64,000 bases of DNA from Bettongia penicillata ogilbyi (Eukaryota > Chordata > Mammalia > Diprotodontia > Potoroidae): contig JAJHZJ010000028.1 in NCBI GenBank assembly GCA_023548195.1, positions 1,568,001 through 1,632,000 on the forward strand, read 5' to 3'. Positions 11,985-22,624 of the stretch are shown piece by piece; positions within the stretch are counted from its first letter, which is position 1; every line of letters starts with the position of its first letter. Under the pieces are notes generated by a model that saw only the letters and a list, made by a program, of their open reading frames with translations, was not told the DNA's origin and ran no database searches. The position numbers and the translations under genes are program-made.

Positions 11985-12185
11985 GGAAAGGGATGGATGT
12001 AAATAAAAGGACATGGTTTCAAATCTTGGCTCTGACACTTACTGTCCATTTGACCTTGATCCATTGACCTTGATCAATTCACTTAACCTCTCTGTTCCTC
12101 ACTTTCTTATAAAAATGGAATATTGAACTAGGTTACTTGTATGACCTATTTCTCCTTCAAATCTTTGGAACAATAATCCTATGTA
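11985..12185 (+). repeat. MIR/CORE-SINE
   Basis: 'ggtttcaaatcttggctctg', 'tcaattcacttaacctctct' and 'gttcctcactttcttataaa' are MIR head and core features on the + strand. A ~13-base 'ttgatccattgacc' segment is locally duplicated. Confidence 0.7.
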
Positions 12186-12427
12186 GTACATCTGGACTAG
12201 GTGACTTGACTTGAACTAATCAGTGGTGGAAAAGTTTTTTGTTTTTTTTTTTTTTAGTCTCCTTCCTTGTCTTGGCTATTAGTTTCCTATTAGTCATTTG
12301 TTTTGTCCTTTCTAGAATCTTCTTCTAGTGCTGGAGGAAGATTTTAATCTGCTCTGTAAAGTGCAGACATGATCATCAATTAAGAACAGGATTCAAAGAC
12401 TAAAAAAAATGGGAACATAAGAAGTGG

Positions 12428-12655
12428 AGGATCATGTGTGGCATGGTACAATGAACATTGGATTTGAAATTAGAAGACATGACTTGAGTCTCAGATTTGC
12501 AATTAATCAGTTTTGTGATGAGGCAAGTTTTCTTAGCTTCCAGGAGCCTCAGTTTTCTCATTTGTAATACTTACATTACCTTATCTACCTCAAAGAGTTG
12601 TGACAAGAAAGTTGCTTTGTAAATAGTAAAGTGCAATATAAACTGCTCTTTTCAG
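12428..12655 (+). repeat. MIR/CORE-SINE
   Basis: The copy shows 'ggatttgaaattagaagaca', 'gacttgagtctcagatttgc', 'ggagcctcagttttctcatt' and the tail 'tttgtaaatagtaaagtgc'. Head, core and tail are in order on the + strand. Confidence 0.7.
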
Positions 12656-12657
12656 AG

Positions 12658-13165
12658 TAGTCAAAAATTGGAAACCAAAAGGGTGCCCTTCTATTGAGAA
12701 TTGGCTAAACAAATTATGCTATTAGAAAATGATGAAATATCACTATCATGATAAATGGCAAAATGGATACTTTCAGGGAAACAGGGAAGACCTCTTTGAA
12801 CTGAGTGAAGTGAGCAGATGTAGAAAAACAATTCATACTATTCATGACAATATTCTATGGAGAAAAATAACTTTGAAAAACTTTAAAACTGGTTAGTGCA
12901 AGGATTAACCATGAATCCAGAAAACTGAAGATGCCCCTAACTTTCTGCCAAATAGACTTAAAAAGCAAAATGAGACAGTGATTTTGGGACATAGCCAGTA
13001 CGTTCATTTGTTTTGATGATCTATGTATATTTGTTACAAAAGTTTTATTTGGGTTTTTAATTTATTCAATCAGGGTGGAGGGCACAGGAGAGGGAGATTA
13101 AAATGTCTGTAAAAATTTAAAAATAAAATGCTATGTAAATGTAAACTATAAATGAAAATACCTGA
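12658..13165 (+). repeat. L1 LINE 3' end (3'UTR)
   Basis: 'ggaaaccaaaagggtgccct', 'attgagaattggctaaacaa' and 'gaactgagtgaagtgagcag' match the segment that follows the end of ORF2 in L1 copies elsewhere in this window (28.4, 35.9 and 49.5 kb). It ends with an A-rich tail near 13110-13165. It is 5' truncated and decayed. Confidence 0.7.
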
Positions 13166-13557
13166 TAGGCAGCATCAAGAACCAAGCTGAGGTAGATAAC
13201 ATGAACCTATAAACGAGCAAGTCTAATTTTCTGCATCTTTTTAAGAATGATAATCAACTGAAGAGCAGAGAAAGCATTCAACAGTATGACCCAGAATTGA
13301 TGACTGACACAGTCAATTACTTGATGAAACATTAATTAAGTGAGCAAAACTAAAAACAATCCCTGACCTCAAGAAGGTGATATTTAACAAAATATATGGG
13401 AAATTGTTAGCCAAGAAGGGGTATTTTGGCTTAGAATGTTACAGGGGTGGGTAGTGGAGCTTTATAAAGGAGTAGGTTGAAACATCCTTGCTGTGGCAAA
13501 AGAGCTGCTGAGAAGATGGCCAGGGACTAGGTCCCTATCATTGCTCTGTCATTTCAT

Positions 13558-13795
13558 AATGTCTGACTTTCCATAACCCCATTTTGGGGCTTTCTTGGCA
13601 AAGATACTGGAGTGGTTTATCATTTCATTCTCCAGCCCATTTTATAGATTATGACCTGAGGGGAATGGAATTAAGTGATGTGGCCAGGATTACAAAGCTA
13701 GTAAGTGTCTGAGGTCACATTTGAACTCAGGAAGATGAGTCTTCCTAGTTCCCAGCCCAGTGCTCTATCCACTGTGCCACCTATGTAGTTAAGCA
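13558..13795 (-). mobile_element. SINE1-type SINE, reverse strand
   Basis: The + strand gives the reversed RTE-like tail ('ccccattttggggctttctt', 'ggcaaagatactggagtggt') followed by the reversed tRNA-like head ('gaactcaggaagatgagtct', 'gctctatccactgtgccacc'). It is full length and moderately diverged. Confidence 0.8.
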
Positions 13796-14004
13796 AAGTA
13801 CAATTCTGATCCACCTGAAATAGTGGGCTAGATGAATTATTTGCCAATCATTTGGGATAAGGGGTTCAAATATTCTAGATCTGAAAGGGGTAAGATCTCC
13901 AGAGCAGGGTCTCTGATGTCTGCAGCAAAGTGAAAGGATAAAAAAAAATTATCAGAACAAGGAGACATTGGAGAGGTTCATCATGGAATTTCCATTCCTG
14001 TGGA

Positions 14005-14185
14005 AAAATTTCAGGGTTTATGTGAACTTGGATACGGAAAAAAAAATCTTTACTTTCACTAACGTCTAATTTAACTTTAGCATTTCTTTCAACTATTTAA
14101 AGATACGACTCTGAGAAAGGATCCATACGTTTGTCGCACTGCCAGTAGAGTCCATGATACAGGTTAGGAATCACTAGTTTAGTCT
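14005..14185. mobile_element. MER5A-like hAT MITE relic
   Basis: 'tttatgtgaacttggatacg', 'ctttactttcactaacgtct', 'tttagcatttctttcaacta' and the closing 'gaaaggatccatacg ... ccatgatacaggttaggaat' follow the MER5A order (recalled, not searched). It is an ancient relic shared across therian mammals, with no coding capacity. Confidence 0.55.
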
Positions 14186-14554
14186 TTACTTCCTGGACTT
14201 TCTCAACTCCTCTTTCATCCCTCTGTATTAGGGGTCATGATATATTGAAGTTTTTCTCATTGTCATGGACTAAAAGTGCATACCTTTAAATACCTAAATG
14301 GAACCAACTCAACCTACAAGATGAAATTCATGGTTAAAGTCTCCTTGTTTGTGGAGGATTTGATAGTAATGGTATGGATGTTTTAAAACCAAAGGCAAAT
14401 GGAAAAGAAGAAACCATCATGACTTGTAAAGATTTTTGAAAACCACTATATTAGAGGTATTAGTGTGCTAGTAAGTGTTTAACAACCAGATCTCCCCCCA
14501 AAAAAATCTACACTTGACACATTTTTAAAGTTTAATCTGCATTAACATTTTATC

Positions 14555-15205
14555 CATGATTTTCTTTTTTAAATTAAATTTTATTTTATTTTCAGTGCAT
14601 ATATAATTTTATAGTGCAATATAATTTTATATTAGTCATGCCCAAAACCAAATAAAAAGGGAGTGTAAGAAAGGAGGGACAGAAGAAGGAAGGAAGGAAA
14701 GAAAGAAGGAAGGCAGGCAGGCAGGAAGGAAGGGATCAATCTACACACTAAGTCCATCAGTTCTCTCTGTCTGTAGGTCAACAGAGTGTTTTATCATAAA
14801 GCCTTTGAAACTGTGATTGGTCATTGTGTTGATCAGAGTTACTAAGTCTTTCAAAGTTGATTATCTTTGTATATCACTATTATTGTACAAATTGATTTCC
14901 AATTCTGCTCACTTCACATTACATCAGTTCATATACATCTTCTCAGGTTTTTTTAAACTATCCCCTTTCATCATTTCTTCCAACACAATATTCCATTACA
15001 TCCATATACCCTATTATGTTCATCCATTCCTCAGTTGAGGGATAGCCCTTGAGTTTCCAATTCTTTACCAACATGAAAAGAGCTGTTATAAATATTTTTG
15101 TACTATGGGTCTTTTTTCCCTTTCTTTGATTTCTTTGGGGTATAGACCATCAACAGTCTCACTGGGTCAAAGGGCCTCCATCACTTTCTTAAGTCTAGAT
15201 AATCA
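14555..15205 (-). repeat. L1 LINE 3' end, reverse strand, with a GAAG-rich insertion or expansion
   Basis: It opens with a T-rich (reversed poly-A) stretch, then shows 'ccattacatccatatacc', 'catccattcctcagttgagg', 'ccaattctttaccaacatg' and 'ctgggtcaaagggcctcc'. These are the reverse complement of the L1 segment after 'ttgacccagcaatacc'. A (GAAG)/(GCAG)-rich tract lies at about 14660-14735. Confidence 0.8.
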
Positions 15206-15711
15206 CAAAACAATAAAGCAAGCTTAGAATTGTAGCATTTGTCCATTCTGTAGATACAAATGCTCACGCTGAAATTTAACAACAGATTTTCATTAGCTGA
15301 CTCTAACACCTCACTGATTGGCAAACAAATAGCCAGAGAAGGTTCTCCTACCTGCAACTAGTCAAGGCAAAAATAGAAAATAGCATTAGCTAATTTCATT
15401 AGGTACTTAAGTATTTCTACCTGCACAGCAACTAATACCCAAAGACTTGTGATTGTGCCCCAAAGTTTTGCATGGAACAGGATGTCCCTTCAGGGATAAG
15501 TAGAGTTTGTTACACTAGGCTGCCAAACCATGAGAACTTTCCTCTCTACTATTTTAGAACCATTACCTATCCCCAAATTCAGACCCTTCGCTTCCAAGAT
15601 TGTAAGATATGCACATTCTCTGACTAAGCTATTCTTGGATGAAGGCTCCACCTTCTCTTTTTCTATATACCCCACTTCAAGTAACTTGTATTCTCATCTT
15701 GGAGTTTGTTA

Positions 15712-15945
15712 GAGGTAGCTAGATGGTGCAGTTGGCCTGGAAGTAGGAAGACCAAATCTGTCTTCCTAGCTGTCTGACCTTGAGCAAGTCACTTGACCTT
15801 TCTCATATCTTCTATTTTCTCAAATGTACTGTGATGAAAATAATACCACCTACTGACCAAAGTTGTTGTAAGGATCAAATGAAATATTTGTAAAGCACTT
15901 TGCACAATGCTTGGCACATAGGAGTGTGTAATAATGTGTTTTCCT
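15712..15945 (+). repeat. CORE-SINE (MAR1/MIR-type)
   Basis: The copy shows 'ggtagctagatggtgcagtt', 'cttcctagctgtctgacctt', 'gagcaagtcacttgaccttt' and the tail 'gtaaagcactttgcacaatg', 'cttggcacataggag', all in order on the + strand. Confidence 0.75.
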
Positions 15946-16084
15946 TCTTTCATCCCTATTCACAATTATAAAGATGCACAAAAAATACCCATAAAATACT
16001 TTATTCCTTCCACAAGATAAACACACACACACACAAACATACTGTACCTATCCATGTCTTAAAGCCTTATCGAATCAGCCAATA

Positions 16085-16375
16085 AGCATTTTTAAAAATA
16101 AAATTTTATTTTTTTCAAATATCAAACATTTATTCTTCTTCCTCCAATCTCCTCCTTACTGAAAAAGAAACCCCCGTAACACATAATTGTAGTCAAACAA
16201 AACAAATTTCCATCTTGGACAGGGCCAAAAATGTGTATCCTCATTCTGTATATTTAATACATCACCTCTCTGACAGGGTGGTAAGTAGCATTCTTCCTCA
16301 TGGAACCTCTGGAATTATAGTTGGTCATTACAGTGACCAGAATTCTTAAGTCTTTCAAAAAGTTTTTTTTTAATT
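16085..16375 (-). repeat. L1 LINE 3' end, reverse strand
   Basis: A T-rich start is followed by 'ttcttcctccaatctcctcc', 'aaacaaatttccatcttgga' and 'ctggaattatagttggtcat'. The last block also occurs in the reversed L1 at 14.8 kb ('gaaactgtgattggtcattg'), supporting the same part of the element. Confidence 0.6.
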
Positions 16376-16590
16376 TTAGTTCAACTACATAACATGACTA
16401 TTGTGAAAATGTGCTCAATAAGAAAGTATATGTAGAACCTATACAGAATTGCATGCTGTTGTGGGGAGGAAGGGGGGTAGTGGGGGAAAAGTGGTGGGGG
16501 GATAAAATCTTAATTTTAATGAAGTGATTGTAGAGCACTAAAAAAATTTTTAAAAAAATTTTAAAAAAAAAGGTTTTTTTTTTTCCACTA
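16376..16590 (+). repeat. L1 LINE 3' tail, + strand
   Basis: 'gaacctatacagaattgcat' and 'gctgttgtggggaggaagg' match the L1 3' tails at 28.9 and 49.9 kb, and an A-rich tail follows. It abuts the opposite-orientation L1 end. Both pieces are 3' ends, so this is two insertions rather than one twin-primed inversion. Confidence 0.6.
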
Positions 16591-16593
16591 ATT

Positions 16594-16740
16594 AGTAGGC
16601 ATTTATTAAGACAAAAATAAAAGTATGACTTCCCTCAAAGAACTTACATTTTAATTGAGGAGACAAAACGTGTGGATAAATATGTAAACCTGTACATGGG
16701 TATATATACAAAATGACCATAAATGAAATAAAATCTGTCA
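16594..16740 (-). repeat. Short L2-type tail, reverse strand
   Basis: 'aggcatttattaagacaaaa', 'gacttccctcaaagaactta' and 'cattttaattgaggagacaa' match the opening of the reversed L2-type family. The body is missing. Confidence 0.5.
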
Positions 16741-16749
16741 ATCCCTTTT

Positions 16750-17290
16750 TCACTTTTTTCAGGAGAACTTGTGAATTCTATTTAACTTCAACCTCTTTGG
16801 GTTTCATTTACAGCAAGAATGTAAATATGGCTGTGGATCACTTCTTCCATTAGTATATAAATACTCTGAAACTGGGAGGCCAATGGACCCCTGCCTAAGG
16901 CCTCTTCTGGATACTCCTGGTTTTACAGTGATTATCAATAGTAACTGCTGCTGTTTCCCGCCCTGTCTGATGTCTTTCCTTTCCTTGGTCTCATTAAAGT
17001 GGCCATGCACTGGCCACTTCTTAAACAGCCTTCTTAAATGAATGGGTGTTACCTCACCCTCAGTGAGTACCTGCAAAGACCTTGGCCTAAAGGGCCCAAG
17101 GTCTCCCAGTGCATCCTGGGTCATCTCCAGTCATCTTGATAACTATCTGGTCACTGGATTCAGATGGCCCTGGAAGAGAAGTGAGGCTGGTGACCTGCAC
17201 AGCCCTCCCTCACTCAAAACAAAGTCAAGTGCAAGTCATGTCATCATTTCTGTGAGGGCATGGTCTTCTTTGGCAACGTAGGACAAGCAC
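16750..17290 (+). repeat. LINE-like repeat whose last ~190 bases recur as a SINE tail
   Basis: The final part ('catcctgggtcatctccagt', 'ggtcactggattcagatgg', 'aggctggtgacctgcacagc', 'catggtcttctttggcaacg') is repeated, in reverse, inside the tRNA-headed SINE at 31843-32168. Here it is preceded not by a tRNA-like head but by ~340 bases of other sequence ('gtggatcacttcttccatta', 'ctcattaaagtggccatgc'). This fits a LINE 3' region that donated its tail to a SINE. I cannot place the LINE in a clade. Open frames on both strands are accidental. Confidence 0.55.
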
Positions 17291-17524
17291 AAATGTCTTA
17301 AAGCATACTGTTCATAAGTGATGAAGAATAAAGGAAATATGGAATAGGAATAGGGTAGGAAAAGAAAGTTAGTTGGTCTTTGAAATAATATTTTAATCTA
17401 ATTTAAAACTAATAAGTCACCTGGAGCATCATGGAGTCATTTCATAGTTTGCCAGAATCAACCTGTGATGGTGACCAGGTGCAGGTATAAAATTCCTTAA
17501 GTTATTTGGAGTTTCACAGAGAGC

Positions 17525-17635
17525 TTTTCTTCAATCAGAGCATATAGTTAGAAATACAAGTGGCCTTAGAGGTCACCTAATTCCAACCCCTCAAGGAAAC
17601 TGAGGCAGAGAGGTGAAGACATAGCCAGTGGGTTT
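17525..17635 (-). repeat. CR1/L3-type tail or MIR-like remnant
   Basis: 'gtggccttagaggtcaccta', 'attccaacccctcaaggaaa' and 'ctgaggcagagaggtgaaga' match the reversed CR1/L3-tailed element pattern. The remnant is short. Confidence 0.5.
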
Positions 17636-17749
17636 TTTCTTTCAGCTTACTATATTACATACAAATGCATTAGCTGGAAAAGATATGGATTGACCAGATT
17701 AAGTTATTATATACTTGGGTCAAAAAGATCCTCTAAACTTAATAGGGGG

Positions 17750-18178
17750 AATTTAGGTGGCACAGTAGATAGAATGCTAGGTCTGAAGTCAGGAAGATTC
17801 TTCTTCCTGAGTTCAAATCTGCCCTCAGATACTTTACCAGCTGTGTGACCCTGGGCACTATATATTTTGTTGGCCTATTATCTCAATCTGTAAAATGAAC
17901 TGGAGAGGGAAATGGCAAACTGCTCCACTATCTTAGGTGGTACAGTGAACAGAGTGCCAGTCCTAGAGTCAGGAAGACACATCTTCCTGAATCCAAATCT
18001 GGCCTTAAAATATTTACCAGCTGTGTGACCCTGGCCAAGTCACTTAACCCTGTTTATCTCAATTCCTTATTTGTGAAATGAGCTGGAGAAGAAAATGACA
18101 AACTACTCCATTATGTATGAAAAAACCTAAATAGGGTCACAAAGAGTTGGACATGACTGAATAACAACAAAAGATTTA
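17750..18178 (+). mobile_element. Two tandem SINE1-type SINEs
   Basis: Copy 1 (17750-17922) has 'aggtggcacagtagatagaa', 'gagttcaaatctgccctcag' and 'gaaatggcaaactgctccac', then stops. Copy 2 (17930-18178) has 'aggtggtacagtgaacagag', 'ccagctgtgtgaccctggcc', 'ggtcacaaagagttggacat' and 'gactgaataacaacaaaag'. Copy 1 lacks its RTE-like end, so copy 2 probably inserted there. They are diverged from each other, so this is not a recent tandem duplication. Confidence 0.8.
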
Positions 18179-18179
18179 A

Positions 18180-18935
18180 TTGGGAAGAAAACACCTAAAT
18201 GTGTAGAAGGGTTTCTGCAATAACAGCAGCAGCATTTTTGGCCACTGAACCTAAATTTAGGCTAAATGTTATTTTGACAACTTCTATTTCTCAAGAACTA
18301 ACTTTATCATCTTCCCTCCTTCTTTCAAGTTTTTCTCTTTATCTCTACAGTTACATTTTAATAAAAAAAAAAAACACCTCACCACAAGACTTTCAGTAAG
18401 GTCTCAAGAGGACACAAAAGCTGGCTTTTAACCTGGAATCACTCTCATTTTCCTTCTTTTTTTTCAGTCATGTAGTCACGGCTATTAATTTTTCCCCAAA
18501 GCCATCATTTACAATTCAGTTTCACAAAGTCTATATCAAGGGCTCTCAATCTCTTTCAGGGATGAAGTTTTTCCTCCCTCTTTCTATAACTCAGTTACCC
18601 AACTGACTTACACTTTTCCCCTGAACCCAAACAACATGAACTCCAATACAGAGAGAAAACACCCTGCAGTAATCATGGGGATTACAGTTCACAGGAACTT
18701 CAGCAACCCAAAATGTGACCTCATGATCTTCCACTTTCTCTGTTAGAGTACAGAGAACTCTCTAGAGTACAGATGATATTGTAGGTCCCATTAGACCAAA
18801 TATTGGAATTGCTCACTTAATTACTATGCATTTATATACTTAGAATTATTGTTAAAGATTATAATTTAATTATACAATAATCCTTTTTTATATATTATCA
18901 TGTTCATTATGCAGTAGCTTGCTCTCGCTCTCTCT
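18180..18935. other. Unassigned non-coding sequence
   Basis: I recognise no element here. A pyrimidine-rich stretch at about 18420-18470 and a (CT)n run at about 18920-18938 lie in this interval. The (CT)n run sits immediately before the L1 5' end. Confidence 0.4.
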
Positions 18936-19879
18936 CTCAAAGCCAAGATGGTAAAGGAGGAGGGACTGGAAGTACCCCCTAAGAACTCTTTGACAAAGAC
19001 ATATGAAATGCACCAGATGGAATCCTGATTAATAAATCCATGGGAAGAAATCACAGTAAGTCATTTCTCCAGGCCAGATGAACATAGGGAGAAAGAGAAA
19101 GATTATAGACACTAGAGACTGGGTCTAGTCAGAAAAGAACCATGCCTTGCAGTATGGGGATGAAACAAGAGTCATCAGCTATAAACTAGGATAAAGCAAG
19201 GTCCCACATATACCTCAATGGTTCTATCTCCCTGATGCTGTGCAGAAGTCAGGAAAAGATGTCAACTGACAACTCTGTCATTTATACGCTAGAACTGGGT
19301 CACAAATTCAGTGAAAATTAAGGAGGAGACTTGCATAGGGAGTAGAGGAGCCATCTTAGGGAATTGTACGTGGTTGCCAGTGTGGGGAGGACCAGGGATA
19401 AGAGATGGAACAGGCCTGACATTGTGTACTTAGCAAGGCTTAGGAACAGAAACAAGTAGGAGCTGTGTAGCTCAACTCTCAGGAGGGTAGTGTGGCCTTA
19501 GATACAGCCCCTAACTTAAGTCTGAAACCTCCAGTGGAATAACTAGAGTAGGGAATTCTGACAAAAGTACATATTGAGATTTGTCACTCTAACTCTGTAT
19601 AGCACCTTCCAGCTAGCTGCCTGTGTTAAGACCTGACAGCAATATACTGGAGTACCAACCAAGGGCAAGCTCACAGTTTTGTGGCTCAGTCTCAATCTCA
19701 GGCCAGGAGTTTTGTAAAGCTCAGACCAAGAAAGTGGCACTCAAACTTTGCCATGAACTGGATTACTTTGAATATGATGACTTAGTCTAAGCTGTGAAAT
19801 CCCTGAAAAATACAAAATTCAATACTCAGAGAAAGCAGCAGGCACAACTAAAGAGAATACAGAAAAGGACCAAGCATAG

Positions 19880-20067
19880 CCTGCCTGGGGGAGGTCACAT
19901 ATGGCCTTCTAGGTCCTTGGGTGCAGCCTTTTGACTAAGTCTATGTTTTACAGAATAAATCCTTTTATTAGGGTGATGTGTTCTGTGAAGTTTGGATTCA
20001 GTCAAAGCCACACTTCAGGACATAGAGGGCTACATGTGACTTTGAGGCCACAGGTTCCCTACCCCTG
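19880..20067. mobile_element. Palindromic hAT-type MITE inside L1
   Basis: The left arm 'gtcacatatggccttctagg', 'ttgactaagtctatgtttta', 'cagaataaatcc' is an imperfect inverted repeat of the right arm 'ttctgtgaagtttggattca', 'gtcaaagccacacttcagg', 'gggctacatgtgac'. The right end is 'ggttccctacccctg', whose reverse 'caggggtagggaacc' is a hAT-like terminus. The arms are about 85 bases around a short spacer. It has no coding capacity. Confidence 0.65.
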
Positions 20068-21140
20068 AACCATTCCCTAAAGAACTGTACAAAGCCTAGC
20101 CCTTACACAAAATCTAAAGTCAAGAAGAAAGACTGGAAGAATAAGGGTACAAATAAGAACTCTATAATAAAGAACAATTATGGTAATAGGGACACCCAAA
20201 AACTCAGTAGAAAAGGATACATCCAAAACATTTATAAGCAAAGCCTCAAAGAAAAACACACAAGATTAGCTAGACTTCCTGGAAGAAAGTAAGCAAAAGT
20301 ATCTTCTTTTAAAGAGTTTTAAATTATTTTGTAAATGAAATGAAATCATGAGAGGAAAGAAATGTAAAATAATTGAGAGCTATGAAGAAAGACTTGAAAA
20401 AGAATTCATAGCTTAAGACAAGTGTTGCAAAACCTTATCCAAACAACAAACTTCTTGAAAATCAGAATGGATCCAATAGAAGATGACTCAAGAAGACAAG
20501 ACAAAATATGAAAACAAAGTCAAAAGACAAGAAAAAAATTCAGAAACAACTGATCTAAGAAATATGTCAAGGAGAGACCATTTAAAAATCACTGGACTAC
20601 CTGAAAGCCATGATAAAAAAAAGAACCTAGAAATCAAATTTCAAGAAAACATGAAAAAAATCTTTCCACATCTCTTAGAAGGAGAGTACCAGATAAAAAT
20701 ACAAAGAATCAACCTGTTACCTCCTAAATCCCCAAAATGAAAACAATGAACCTTTAATAAAACAGATGACTTCCAAGTAGAACCTTTGAAATATAAACTC
20801 AAGAATCAAGAGAAATATAAAAAGGTAAATTAAAATAAAGAGGTAAAAGTAGTATGAGCAATGATAAGGGACTGAATTAGAAAAAAGTATTACATTCTAA
20901 TGGAGGAGGTGAGTAAAAAAATGTCCTCTCAAAATCTTAACATCACTAGGGGTCATGGAGGAAGTCAAATGAGACATAGGGCTTGGATCATTTTTGTTAT
21001 ATTTTTCTGATTTTAAAAGAATAAGGAAAGGTTAGGAAAAAGGAAAGGATGGAAATGGAAAGTAGAGAAAGGTTAAGGGACATGTCACCCAATCAGGGTA
21101 TATAAGTAGGAGACTATAGAAGCAAGGAGGAAGGTATGGG

Positions 21141-21198
21141 AGAGTTGGCAACACTTAAATCTCACTTTCAGAGTTGGCAACACTTAAATCTCACTTTC
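21141..21198. repeat. Perfect 29-bp tandem duplication
   Basis: The 29-base unit that starts 'agagttggcaacacttaaat' occurs at 21141-21169 and again, without mismatch, at 21170-21198. The surrounding L1 is heavily decayed, so the duplication is younger than the element. Confidence 0.9.
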
Positions 21199-22624
21199 AT
21201 CTGACCTGATAAAAGGAAGAATACACATACACAAAGAGCTGGGTACAGAAATACATTTCACTTAACAGAGAAACAAAAAGGGTACAGAGGTATGAAAGAG
21301 GGTAGAATAAAGGATGGATTAGTCACAAACAAAATAAATTCTAACCATGGCATGTGAATCATGAAAAGAGATTTAAAAGAAAAGAAAGAAGGGGTAAGAA
21401 CCTGTGACAGGGCTCTGGGTGAAAGGGGCACACAAGCAGAAGCAGATTACAGCAAACCTAGAGCACTAGCAATAAACACATTTCTTTATTTTAGAAAGGG
21501 GAAAGTGGGAAACAGAATGAAGGTAAAGTATGATATAGGATGGATGGAAAACATAACTAATGATTGTTGTTACTAAGAATGTGAATATGAAGAATTCACC
21601 CATAAAATGAAAGAGAATAATAAAAATTATTAGAAAGCACAATCCAGCAATCTTTTTAACAAAAAAAAACTTCAAAACATAAAAATTCACATGGAAAGTA
21701 AAAATAATGGGATAGAACAGAATCCATTAGGCTTCAAATGAAGTAAAAAAAAAAGGCAAAGATAATGATCATTTTCTTAGCTATGACAATAGAAAAAAAG
21801 ACTTTATTTAAAGGGATAAACTGGGAAACTGCATTACACTGAAAGAAAATATGGATGATGAATTAATATCAATATTAAACATTTATGTGCCAAATGCCAC
21901 AGCATTTAAATTCTTAAAAGAAAAGTTAAATGAGTACCAAGGGAAGATAAAATATAAAACTATAACAGTGGGGCAGGGGGATTCAGATTAACCCTTTCAG
22001 ACATAGATAAACCTACAAAAAAAAGTTAAGAATTTGAATAGAATTTTAGAAAAGTTAGTTATGACAGACCTCTGGTAATTACTGAATGAAAAAAAAATAA
22101 GTATACATATATCACAGCTTTTAATTTTACCTTTAGAAAAAATTCAGATTTATTAGAGCATAAAAATATCACAAACAAATACCGAAGAGAAAAAATATTT
22201 AACCCATCTTTTTACACACCACAGTGCAATAAAATTATATTCAACAAAGGGCTACTAAGGAAACAATTCAAATTAATTAGAAACTAAATAACAATCTCGA
22301 AAAACAGATGAGTCAAAGAACTAATCACAGAAAGGTTAGATAACATCATTAAAGAGTATTGCAACAAGGAGAAAACATACTGCCGTTTTCAGAATTTCCT
22401 TAGGGGGAAATATATATTTATAAAAATTTTCTCTAATGAAAGAAAGAACAGATCAGTGAGTTGAGCATGCAATGGAAAAAAAATAAAATAGAAAAGCAAC
22501 AAACTGAAAAACTCCAATTAAAAACCAAAACAGAAATTTTGAAGATTAAAAAAGACATTTAAAGTTAAAAGCCAAAAACCTCATTGAATTAATAAATAAA
22601 ACTAGTTTTAAAAAAAAAACATTT

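Larger units (their letters stand above)
18941..22620 (+). repeat. Decayed L1-type element: 5'UTR, ORF1 and endonuclease remnants
   Basis: It starts 'agccaagatggtaaaggagg', the usual L1 5' end motif. About 1.4 kb of leader follows, carrying a hAT MITE at 19880-20067. An ORF1 remnant spans about 20340-20740, with the conserved reading 'ITGLPESHDKKKNLEI' matching ORF1p of the element at 33.9 kb ('IMGLPESHDQKKSLDI'). Downstream, near 21865, 'ISILNIYVPNATAFKF' resembles the 'LNIYAPN' block of the L1 endonuclease, and 'HHSAIKL' near 22220 resembles the 'SDHSAIKL' block. No reverse-transcriptase part is seen before the A-rich end near 22610. It is full of stops and frameshifts, and may be an older HAL1-type or a truncated L1. 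Confidence 0.6.

Noticed and set aside
16085..16590. Twin-primed (inverted) single L1 insertion
   Set aside because: Both halves are 3' ends of L1, each with its own A-rich tail side, whereas twin priming joins an inverted 5' part to a 3' part of one element.
16804..17281. 106-codon minus and 79-codon plus open frames
   Set aside because: They overlap on opposite strands inside a dispersed repeat whose tail recurs at 32 kb.
17750..18178. Recent tandem duplication of a SINE
   Set aside because: The two SINE1 copies differ too much from each other and have different completeness, so independent insertions explain them better.
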